A DNA stretch of 64,000 nt, taken from Anisakis pegreffii (Eukaryota; Nematoda; Chromadorea; Rhabditida; Anisakidae). Below, piece after piece: positions 39,334 through 51,900 of this stretch. The first letter of the stretch is position 1. Each line of letters starts with the position of its first letter. Location: NCBI GenBank assembly GCA_035041965.1, contig JAPYMA010000977.1, positions 124,001 to 188,000 on the forward strand, read 5' to 3'. The notes under the pieces were generated by a model that worked only from the letters and a program-made list of their open reading frames with translations, had not been told where the DNA came from and did no database searches. A program made the translations under genes and the position numbers.

Positions 39334-42300
39334 TCACTTGATATACCTACACAAATATTCTTTTAACATTAGGAAATAATTTGTTCTGCAGACATTGATA
39401 AATATTAAAGCAAACACTAAATACTGATATGAAATAAGCATTTAAGTCATAAAACAGTGAAATACTCACAAATTTTGAATGTTGTAAAACTGAACTGTTG
39501 GGCTCGATGGTTTCGATGGTAGAGAGCTCGCTTCTGAATCTACGATCAACATTGGTACATATCAAAATGATAAAGCGGAATGAACGAAGAAAATCAAAAA
39601 ATTTTCAGTCAATTCAGTACAAAAATATTAGACAGTCATTTTAATCTGATAACAGTCGTATGAATCTAAGTTACCCATCTGAATTTCCAGTCATAAAGTA
39701 GAGGCGTTACTCAACTTCGATGGAATTCATTAATAATCACTGATTTCAATAAAAAAGCTTTTTCGGGCGGAATATTTTAGATAGCTTGATAATTCTATAA
39801 AATTCCACTGATTTACATAACTTTCGACATTGTGAAGTGACCTTACCAGTGAAGGTGGACTTCTTTTCTTGAAGGTGCCACTTGTATCGCACGATAAAAC
39901 ATGAATATAAGCAGCACGACATAAGTATCAAAATGCCTAGAAGTGCGATTGATGCCCAGAACAACGCTTTAGTTGATATGACTATGCCCGATGAGAGAGT
40001 TTGCTCAGATTCAACGCATGGCTGAAATGATGATAAAATTCGAGAATAATCACTGCTCAGAAGTTAATTATGAGGAAGAAGTTAATTTTTTTCTTTTTCT
40101 GCAATTAACTTCTTCATAACGTTTCCAGATCCATCAACAGAAATCTACCACTGTTGTGCACTATCAACTTAAACGTGATCAAACTTCTTCTGGGGTCTAC
40201 AGATGCACCGAATCATCTTTTTGGCGAGTATATTCACTCAAAGTTTTACAACTGTCTCTTCGAATGAATGAAAGATACCTGTTCAATCTGTGAAAAATAA
40301 TCTCAATCTATCTCCTTTCTTCAATTTTCTCGTTTCCGCATGGCATTTAGATACGAAAGAATAATCGGTCAGCATGATATAATATCGTGACGCTCAAAAA
40401 ACAAGACAAATAGGAAGAACCGATTGCCAACCTCAATATTGGCCACTTTGAAAGCTTGATAAAGTCTAGACAATTTACTATCATCGTTTACAGTTGTCGA
40501 TAGTGCCGACACGGCACTTTCTTGACCCAGAATCACATCATCTCGCAGCACATGGAAACAAACTGATGAGCTGAAATTGAACGCCTTTCCACCTCTAATT
40601 TCCGTAGTGAAACCATATGTCTTAAGAGAAAAGGCATCTAACCAATAATTCATTTTAAGAACAGTCGACTTGATCATTCAATTTCACTTCGATGATTTTT
40701 ACTTCAAAAATATTGCCTCAAACTGAATATTCTCGAGAACATGCCTAGCAAATAACTTTACACTTAACAAAATATCTTTGCTTAATCCCTAGAGAAAGCA
40801 CTGACCGATTCTTATTCTGCGCTTGTGGTGTATCGACAACCACCAACATTCTGTGCTGTGATGTGTCCATATTCAGAACGCTGTTCAATCGACTGAAACG
40901 TAATTATTCTCGATCCAATTTACGATAAATTTATTTCAAGAACTGTAAAGTATGTGGTGCGAGTTTAAAAATAAGCACAACAAAAAAACTGACTCTCTGA
41001 AATCATCCAGATTCAATGACATAACATTTGCATTATTGTCGAATACAAATTTCAGCCTCGATGAAGACCTCAAATTATGAACCTGAAACACATCAATGAT
41101 CCTCGGCAAAGCAAATTTGACAATATCAGCTTCATTCAATAACAACCCCTATAACCATTCCACTCCAAAAACACAAAAAAAAAACGCTCGAACATCGATG
41201 AGAATTTCCACAATAACCTTCTTTCATTGTATTTTCACTGATTCGAACAAACAAAATTCCGTGAAAATCGCACTTTCACCTCATATTTGAATAAGTTCCA
41301 CCAAAACAAATCCACGAACCTGTTTATAAAGACGAGCCATACTTGTGTTCATTGTCGACTGAATGACATTTATGCGCAATTTGAAAACACCCTCGTCATG
41401 ATGCATCAAACTGGGATCTATATAAACATTAGCAGTTTCTGGATCAACGACGAAGTACTCGTTGGCCTCAGATGGCTGAGAAGTTTCTGCAGTCGTTGAT
41501 TGAGACGATGTCTCAGAACTGAAATCCACGAAATTCGATGAGCTCATTCTGTTTGAAGAGATTCATTTGAGATGAACGATCAACAAATTTAACTAACGGT
41601 ATAAAAGCGACAGAATCCAGAACATATTCCAAATTTGAAGACGATGGATCACTACGATCCATTGTGATCGGAATCGGAGTGTAGATATTTTCACCTGTAA
41701 CGAGAAACTTCAGCTTAAACCAATGGTACACGAATAATTTGTCTTTCATTCAGGTGAAATTGACTTCTGACTGACAATGAGTAGATTTACTCATTTAATC
41801 AGCAAATCCAACTCATTACGAGTTTATGCCTCTCTGTTATCACCAATATCACTCATATCACATTCTCCCTTCCTTGCCGGTATCATAAACGGATTCAATA
41901 GCCTCAAACAGCTATGTCTGATAATAGATAGATTACCTTTAAAAACTATACACAATTCGCAGCATGTATATTGCGAAATTCAATGAAATTTTCGAGTACT
42001 AATTCGAAGTAATGACAGAACGGTGGTAAGGTTATACTATTGAAACATTAATGTAATGTAAACCGAATGTCGTGATGGTGTTGTTATCGAAACGTATTGC
42101 TGACTGAACTCGGAAGAGTTGAGCCATTTTGAGAGGTGTTACTTCAACGGTGAATGCGAGCATACTCTCGTTTCGATTGTCAAACGCTATTTCGGGTGGT
42201 GCTGATTGTTGATACGCACTGAAAATTGCAATTTCGATCAGCAAATGCACTCACAGGTCAAACATCATCACATAAGTTTCCAGTAAAAGAGCATTTACTG

Positions 42301-42922
42301 AGCGATTCGTACCTTGCCAGTGCGCAAAGATGATATTCAGCGCTCTGCAATGCCTCATAATTGTTCACTTGAACCATTCCACTACGCTCATCAATTGAGA
42401 ATTTTCCATCGCGATTCGAACCTAAATGAGGAAAAATTTTTTCCACAACAAGGAATTGCGATGCAATGATAAATATCTGCTGAAATAACTGGATCTGATT
42501 TAAAAAAACAGATCTAAACTTATTGAAAGAAAAGCAAATTTTTACAAGATGGAAGTAGATAGTAATAAATCGAATTGAATGGCGCTCCATCAGGATCATC
42601 TGCGTGCACAGTGCCTATATTGTCCAAGTGTTCTCTGTTCTGATCATTGTCCACCGTGAAAACTCGTCGAAGTGACTGAAATTGTATCAGTCTGATTGCA
42701 CCTCTCAATTGTGCAATATTCGTTCATTCCAGATGCATTCAGATGTTTACTAATGGCATTTCTTCCCATGAATCTGTCAAAATGAATAAATATCCACATA
42801 AAATCTACCCCATCAATCTCGCCAAACGATGGTTGATTATCGTCAAGATCCTTGATTTGAATTCTCAACAGTCGACTGGCCACCTTCTCAGGAAGAAGCG
42901 CATTCTGAGCTGTTACTTTTAA
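39334..42922 (-). CDS. cadherin gene, 3' block: last repeat(s), transmembrane helix, tail
   Basis: Exons 42922-42809, 42675-42546, 42421-42313, 42218-42038, 41713-41598, 41548-41320, 41082-40994, 40892-40806, 40594-40432, 40021-39847, 39539-39470 and 39385-39334. The first begins mid-repeat (LKVTAQN, then IQIKDLDDNQPSF). The next ones carry a repeat-like segment (DNIGTVHADDPDGAPFNSIY). The 41.0-41.7 kb exons form a Ser/Thr-rich linker and a non-cadherin juxtamembrane region. A hydrophobic helix (LFWASIALLGILILMSCCLY) is followed by basic RYKWHLQEKK and a tail ending LKEYLCRYIK. The terminal exon rests on a CTGCAG acceptor and phase; its sequence has no known motif. The 49-bp intron 41549-41597 is the shortest. 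Confidence 0.8.
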
Positions 42923-45900
42923 CTGAAAACAACACACATTCGCTTTGATTTTCTGGCAATATACAACATCAATAATAATCATTGGAAAACCCATGAAAAT
43001 TACCTAAAATCCGAAATGAATCATCCAAATTTTCCAATTGTAACAAACTGAATGAGCAAGAGAACATAGAAAAACGATAACCATAGCAATTATATGCTAT
43101 TCATATATGCAAAATGTGAAAACGTTAATTTCCCTGCTGAAAACATTAATTTTTCAACTCATCGTTCAGTGAACTGTAAATTACTGTCATAAAATCCAAA
43201 ACGTTTATGAAGTCAAATTATCCGGAAAAAGCAGAATGATTCTCATTGAACAGTGGAAAAATTAGCTGAAATTTTTGAGTTTCTGCTTGCTTTTTCGAAT
43301 AAAAATAGAATTTTCAAGTGAAAAAGGATTCAGAATTCAAAAAAAGATAAGTGAATCATAATGAAAATGACAATTAACAAAACAAGAATATTTATTACCA
43401 ACCAGATTCATACAAATAAATCATTTGTTAATTCGATTTGAACTCTTCGAAAATTCGAAAACAACAAAAAAAAAAGAGTGTATTTGACATTAGTGCATTC
43501 ACTGCGATGTCTAAATTCCCCATATTCTTCTCTCGTATTCTGTTGAATCACCGAAGCGTTAGCAGTGTTCCAATTTTGTATCAGGCAATTTCGAAACACA
43601 AAAGAATAAATCTCATGAAAACAAAATTCAATCATCGATGAAATCACGATTAATAGAATACAAAATAATCAAATATATTGTGTGCATGCGTTCCCTTTGT
43701 TCGAATCTCATCAAAGCCTCCTTATTGCAATGTGTGCAAAATTCATTGTGAATACTTTTGTACTTTTGCGTGTCACACAAATGAAATCTCATAAAATCAT
43801 TCACAAATGATTTGACACCGAGAAAAAAGAAGCACTTAACAATGCGATAACCTTGAAACACATAAAAGACATAATACTATCCTCTAGACATTGTCCGTTT
43901 AAAGAGAAAAGAAATGAAATTAATTCTTGCTGAAGCAAACTGAAAATGTAATAACGTGTGTTATATGATAGAATTTCGATAAAGTAATCCAAGTAGTAGT
44001 ATGAGCAAGTAAATATTAATTCGAATATCTAGAAAGATATCTGGATATTGCAAAAGACATCGTTATCTATTCATATTTGATTTATGTGAATTCGTTTCAA
44101 TTGTGTTGTCCTTTGAGCAATCAGAGCGTTACTGTTTACTTTTGACGATACAAAATTCATTAAAAACATTCGCTTTAAGCATAAAATATCGAGTTGCTAG
44201 CTCTTAGGCATATTGCATTGTATGCGTACGTCAGAGAGAACAAAAGTGCTTTTCGGTTTTATTGATATTGCGTGTGGAACATTCTCATTGCCGATGAATT
44301 AATTCAATGACAGATTTATAAACAAATGGCTTAGGCTTGTCATTTCTGTTCTGTCGCATTCAATTGTAACATTCACCGAAATTTCGCGATTTCGTGAACT
44401 TCAACGGCTTCAATGAGAAGAAAATAAGTACAATGTCACAGCCACTCATTCGTATGACACAAAACAAAGCGATTCAAACTCACCGAAATGACAAAATCAA
44501 TGACTGAACTCACATTCCGATACTTGAAGATCAAAATATTATCCAGCATTTTAGTGTTAGTCAACGGATGAAAAGAATTCCGGATAAAGAATCTTTGCAG
44601 ACATTGAACTGCTTCTTGTGAGATTATTTAGTTGATTTACCCGAAATTACCAAGGAATTCCTTTTCCAAACAATAATTTATTAATGAAAAATGAATAGAT
44701 CACTTAAGATTTGCGCAAAATCTTGCAGCAATCTATTCAGTATAGTGAAATTCTGATGCGGAAATGGCCTTATATTATACATAGACAGCGAAGAATTCTA
44801 GTTGAAGAGAGACAACAACAGACAACTTCTTACAATCACAAGTCACAAAGACACCGGAAACAGTCTCGAGCCACATGAACTTGTTTAGGTTGTTTTCAAG
44901 AGAATATAAGAATATTCGAGATATGACAGCGGAGGAGAACGATCATTAGAATAAGAAACATTCAATGCTTGTCGTTTCGCAGAAATGTGCTCAGAGACAA
45001 CCCAAAAATCCCGTCTCAAACGCACTCGACAGGTCGAAATCAAGCTCAAGAAACTGAAAGAAGAAGAGAATCATGAATTCTGCTTTGTAAAGAATAATTA
45101 TGTGCGTTATGAATTGACTTCTCTTTCAAAAATGTTTTTTTTAAACTTCTTAATGATATTCCATTATTTATTACGTGGCCAATTTTTCTTGATGAAACCA
45201 CAAGTTTCCTTCGAATCATCCTATTTTTTTTCACACAAATTCGCAAACAAATTCATACCCTAAAGATAAACCTCTTATTAATTGTCCGTCTCGAAATGAT
45301 AGTAATCAGAAGATAATTAACAAATAACCCACAGTATTTTGAGCACAATGTGCCCGCCCCTGTTGTAACCGTACAATAAAATATTTTTTCAGCAAGGCAC
45401 TATTCTCGCATTCTCTTGGCCATTGTTCGATAACACAACGTGAATTGTGATCAAAATAAAAATACCAATGACACTAGTGCTAGTAATACACAGTGACCAA
45501 TACGAAACTATTTGAATATTGCGATGCTATACAAGGATAAGAATGCATAAATAATTATTGAATACCACCATATCTATACATTATTATGAATTAATAAATA
45601 TCAGTAACGATTAAATAACCGAGTTGGAGTTGAAGACAAAAACACCGGATTAAATACCCAAGTATGAGGAAGTCAACAGAGCGCAACTTAAAGCGATATG
45701 AATACTTCGGTTTCAATGATAATCTGCTTTCAATTAGAGCAGATCGATGAAGAAGAGATGCGATAACGATAATGCTCATAATTGGGCTAAAAGTGCATTT
45801 TTTTAGACACAAAACATTATCTTGATACATCAAACAGCTTTCGAAGACTCATGCATGCTTAGAAGTAATTGCATTGCATTCATTCACTTGCAAATTTCGA

Positions 45901-48900
45901 CTCTCTTCGCAAGACATCCCCTCGAGATGTAAGCCATCGTAATACAATTATAAGTCCGAAAACAAACTCTCCTCAAGCCTATCGCAACTAATCTCAAGCA
46001 TATCTCGCAGTCAATTTCCAAATACCTCCAAGTCATCAATGAATACCTCAATATCTCTCGTGATACCTGATAAACTCGTCCAAAACCTGAATTTCCCCGC
46101 TAAATTCGTCGTGAATATGCATCTGTAAGCTTCAAAAGCTGTCTGGTTTCGGAATCTGGATTCAGCTCAGAATTCAGAGCTTGAACTTCATAGAGAAATT
46201 CTTATTGCAACAATATTAACGGCCACAACACTGCCGCAATCCAATTGTGTCGGCTCGCTGCCGTAAATGAAATGCTGTGGATTTGGTGCAAGTGAATTTC
46301 TCTTGTCAGTTGAGTTCTCATCAATTGTCCAGTATGGTGCATGCCGTTCGCCGGTTTCAGGGTGTTGAAATTCCAGTAGCGATTTATAGAACCGTCGATA
46401 TACTCCTGACACATATCAAGATCCGTTAGAACCCATCAACACATTCAAGTCTCACTTGTATTAGAACAATGATAACAAATGCTCAGTGATATCACTTCCT
46501 TATCACTAATGTCCAGTTCAGCTCTACGGCCAATATATCTATCCCGGTATGCAATGAGTTCAGTTTCTCTCATCTCATCTCAGGTCGTGTCATCGACTAT
46601 TGTCCATCTATCCAACTATATCTTTCTTTGCCAGTTAATCCTTGGGAAGCGATACTTCGAGTAAACTTTAAGATTGACTTGAATTCACACCTTGAAAGCA
46701 GTCCAGTGGTTTATTGATCGTACAGTTTTCATCTGTGCTTGATCCAATCAAAGTCAGTGGAAAGTGCCATCTTTCCGTTCTCGATCTACTCATATTTTTC
46801 AGATTCAACAAACGTCGATTGTTCTCACGCAGTGACCAATGAAGAGCTTCTTTCATTCTTTACCGCAATGAAACCATTTAACATTTAGCAAACCAGAAAC
46901 ACTAAACAATCTTGCATTCCCAGAACAAAGTCAAACAAGTCAACTATTCGAGGTAACAACAGTTTGTGGTTTCCAAGAGATTCAAAGTGACAAAGGGATA
47001 TCCAAGCAATTTCGATGGATACAAGCATATCCAAAGGCTCTAACTGACGGTCTAACTGATATTGAAAAAATGAATGTGAATGCTGATGATGTGCATGCAA
47101 TCCCTCACCTTCTCTCCGACATACGATTACGATGCTTGTTCGGACACGACCAGTGTATCTCACAAGCAATCCCCATCAGTCCAATGTGTGCATTAAACCA
47201 CCTGTTGAATTCATTAATGACATCATCAAGAATATCGTGCAAGCCTCCTTCAGTCACTTCGAATATCGCAGTGACGTATTTCGTTTCAGTTATCGCTGAT
47301 TTCAACATCACCTCTGTTGTCTCATAATCTGGCACCGCACATACCACATCCCCATCACTAGACTCCTTTCGTTCACTTTTCATCGGATATTCAACTGATA
47401 GAATAGGTTTTGAAACCGGCAATTGCTTCTCAACCGAAGCATCTTTTGATTGAAAGATTCGTTCGGCTTGGAACGATGCTTTTGAGAGCTTCAGCTGAGG
47501 ACGTGCCATGATCAGCGGTCTCTCTCGACCGAAACTGAAGCCTCGTGGAGACAACGCCGGAGATTCGCCGCCCGATGAACTGCCACGATTCAAGAATGAC
47601 AATTCTATTCCTGACATATAGCCGCTTTCTCGACCCACTGATTCGGCTACGGATTCGTCCATTGACATGTCCAACTCATTAATCGATTTACTGTTACGCT
47701 GACGGATCGCTATTGAGTGATCTGATGTATAGTCTGCATCTTCTGATTCACAACGTTTCGTATATTTTCTCTGACTTAGAAGCTTATCCTCTTCGAATAT
47801 ATCAGATGAAGTGTTTGCAGACGGATCAGGAATAACTACTGAACCAGATTGATCTGCACTGATCAGCTTTTTACATGTCGCAATTTCATTTGTTATCTCA
47901 TTGTCGGATAATCTGATGGTTCGAATGCTTCTAAGACGTAAAAGCGTTAGAAAGGCTTGTTGTAGTTTGTAAAGTGATATGATAATCCATATATGCAAAT
48001 ACTGCAAGCTGTTCTGGTGGTTGCTTAGCAAAGCAATCTTGATGAGAATATCGTTTCGCTGCGATGAAGCCGGCAGGTGTTGAGATGTGGAACGAACACT
48101 TTTGTCATTTGGTGATTTTGGAGTAGACAAAGTGGAATTTTGAGTTGTTGGTAATTTGGTAGAGCTCGACACCTTACGCAATGGTAGAAATCGTCGATTG
48201 CCAAGCGATTTTCGATCGCCACATTTCGCATTCTGACTACTACTTGATCTATCACTTGCAGCAGCAGCAGCAGCACATTCTTCGGGAGTTTCGCTTCCTG
48301 AACTTGAACTCTTAGAGTTCTCGTCAGCACTTTTATTGGAAGCTGCACGCCGAGCGGCTCGACGGGCTGCTCGACGACGGCTCTTACTACTGACTCGACG
48401 CAACAGCGAATCGATTTTCTTCTCAACATAATCCATTGTGTACAAACAAGCAAGCAGATGGAATATGGAGAACGGCTGAGTGAATATATGGAAGTGTTTC
48501 GATAGAATATATCACACAAGCAGAATGGTGACGACGGCTTCTTAGTTGCTTTCTAAGGATTGGATCGATTAGTGCGCAATTTTTGTTGCTCTATTGCGAT
48601 TCGATCCAATAATGTCTTCTGCCAACAACAAATACCTGGCTCCTGGAATATCGTTTTCTCTTCGCCAATTTTCACTATTCGTTGTGAGCAAAGTTTCGTT
48701 CGTTTCGTTTCGATACGTGTTGTTGAAACACAGATAGAATGCGCTGATAACAACAATGATATTACGCTTTCGATCAAGCAATAACGATAGCAATTATAAT
48801 CTTTGGTTGTATTCAACTTCCTGAAATCTGCATAAAAACACCGTAATTGCCAATGATGAAGTGTACGATTACACAGAGGTTGAGTGGTGACTGACAAAAA

Positions 48901-51900
48901 ACGGCACATAACACTCGTTCATTGAAATTAGACTGCAGTTCGTTTCTCGAAAGATGAATCACAACATCATAATGTGAGAAATGGACTACTGAAACTAATT
49001 AGACATGGATAAATAATGCAGCACTGAAGTGCAAACCATCCAAAGTGATGTGCCATGCCTTATGTCCATTATGGATCGCTCGCCGCAGCTTAAGGAATAT
49101 AACTTACCTTCTAACGCGCTGATCGATAATTCGTCAAAAACTCAAAATCTAAATTGCATGACAACTCAAAACCAAAGATAAAAGAGGCATCGTAAAAATA
49201 AATCAAAGCATTCAAAAGCAAAGCCAAGTCGGAAATAAAATGCGCAACAAAGTCGAAAACAATCGAACTGAAAGACTTATGATTAAAGCCATCATAAGAC
49301 CTTCCGAGCACCGACTCAAGTTCTTCACACAAGCATTATCGCTAGTTTCGGTTGTGTTTCGCACTTCACAATACTAATGTGCAAAAGTGTGAAAGGCGTG
49401 TCTTTTTTTTTTCACCGAAAATACATTGAAAACAACAAATTGATTGCTATGAAATTATTCAGTAACAATGAGGACAATCACAACAACAAATGAAGCGAAC
49501 ATAAACCAAATTTGCTACACAATGAATCATGACTATTGAACTTAGTTTTCTATCAAAACAGCTCTTGAAACTGCAAATATTTCCTTGAAAATTTCGAAAA
49601 ACTCCCTCATAATCGCACACCCAACCAAAAACGTTGATCAGTCTCTCAGATATCCCACATTACAACTATTAACTGTTTTAAAAGTTCACTAATTGCAACA
49701 CACTCGTACCATATTAAACATACGCTAACATAACATATGGTTCCAGTACGCAACTAAACCGATTCCATTGCAAAAGCTTGCTCGTAGAACAGATTTTGCA
49801 AATTAAAGTTGCACTCTATGAGTGAATTTAAACTGAAGAAATTACCACATGATCGAGAAAATTCCATATGACGATAGTTAGTTTATACTAACAATCGTGT
49901 TAATGATGCCTCATTTTGCGAAAAAACAAACCATAACGATAGCCATCTGTTTTCTATGTGATTTATTTCGTTTCCAGTCGAACGCACCTTTTCACTGCGA
50001 ATCTATTTCACCGAATAAACTGCACTCGCTATTGCACACTCGTCACAAAACAAAAACACATCGAAAATCATTTTGAAACGAAAATTTTTCCGTCGAATGG
50101 ATAATTTCAAAGTAATTTCATGCTGAAACAGAAATTTCATACGAATGTGATTTTAGTATGATCATGTGCAGTAATATGTGTGAATGAGTTTTATTAATAA
50201 TTTGACTGTTTACATCAAAAATCATTTCATCAAATGTCACAACAACCGTAATTTCTCTCCTCGTTCTATAATCTCGGTTTGCGATGACATTTTTTTGTCA
50301 CAATAATGATTCCAACTATATATCCCCATTTAATGTTCTGCTGCTCTGACTTCATTGATTATTCGGAATCGTTTCGAAACATCACATTTCATGCATTACG
50401 ACAGCAGGATTGTCGGAAAAAAATGAAAAAACTCTCAACGTATAATCCTTATGTTCATTAATTTTGCACCAAGAAAGGCAGGGCAACGAGACTGGCTCAG
50501 TTCACAATCATCTAAACTTGTGGAAAAAAGGACCTTCAATTCGTAAGACAAATTACAATAACTGAATTTTGCATGATTCTTTTTTATGTACAAATTACGA
50601 ATGTGCAAGGAATACACTGAATTTTTACTGAATCTCAATAAAATTGTTGAAAAGAATCTATCTTCGATGAGTTTTTTTCGACTAATCGAATATAAACGTA
50701 AAAAGATGAAGAAAATGACGTTGAACAACAACGCCATTGAATAATCCAAATGCAATTACATCCAGCAGCGATGTGTTCATAGGAAAAGTGTGAAGGAACG
50801 CAGCGAAAGAAATATCTAATTGCAAGTAAAAAAGAAACAACTAACAAATTGAACTAATTAACGATAATGCAAAAAATGAACATTTCTTTGAACAAATGAA
50901 ATGAACACAAAAAATGAACCCTTTTCTTATAAATTATCCAAAAAATACGCATATTGTGATATGCGTTTATTTTTGGATAATTCATTTTTTTGGATAATTC
51001 AAGAAAAAACGACTTTTGCTTATGGTTCTGATCAATTGTTGCGTTTTGAAGGGAATAATTTGTTTATGAAACAGAACAACAATCTTCCAAGTGGCAACTT
51101 AACGAGGAGTTCAGAACAAAACAAGTTCCAGAGAGAGCGAGAGAGACATTCCCTTGAATCATGAGCACATCAAAGATCTTATGAACGACTCTAAATCTTG
51201 CCCATCAATGAAATGAACTGCTTACTCATAAACTAAAAAAGCATAAAAAGCTCAGCACAACCATTATAATTCTGATAAACGTTTCTAAAAAGCATCACAA
51301 AATTAACTTTGCACCAACAGAATGATCGAAATAACCATTTAAAGATGCAACATTACTCAACACAATGCTTATCACCCAATATTCTTATTATTTCCATCAT
51401 ATGATTATTGAATAAAAACCACGAATCGCTCATCGCACAGCATGTGTTATGAACTAATCGAGTGCTATAAGGCTAAGAACCAGTCCATTCCATGTGATTT
51501 CGATCATTCTGGGAATGTGACTGCACCAAATTGATGAAGCGAAAGTGACTCCACTCCACTCCACTTTTAGCAGATCATCAAGCTGTCGTCAACAATTAAA
51601 AATGAAAACTGAAGAATGCGCTCTGCTCTACAACAAGCAGATGATATCGATGGTTCGTTCCATCTGCCTGCATACATTTTCACGCAAACACAGTGAAATA
51701 AAATTCCAGCTGTTGCTAGCAGCAAAATGCATTTGCGACAATCGATATGCATAAAATGGATTCATTCCTCAATTTGCTCAACTCACTCGCATTGTCAGAA
51801 AACCGTTACGATACGTTCAACAATTCAATGTTTCTGCAGATAACTCAAATTCTTTGCACATAAACACTGCAAACAGCAGTCAAAAGCACATTCCATCAAT

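Noticed and set aside
42690..42790. Open segment MGRNAISKHLNASGMNEYC between cadherin exons 23 and 24
   Set aside because: Phases do not fit, and exons 23 and 24 join directly in phase 0 to give a normal repeat; treated as intron.
48025..48519. 164-codon minus ORF overlapping the nested gene
   Set aside because: Wrong-frame shadow of the first exon; its Val/Arg/Leu-rich product comes from reading the Ser/Arg repeats out of frame.
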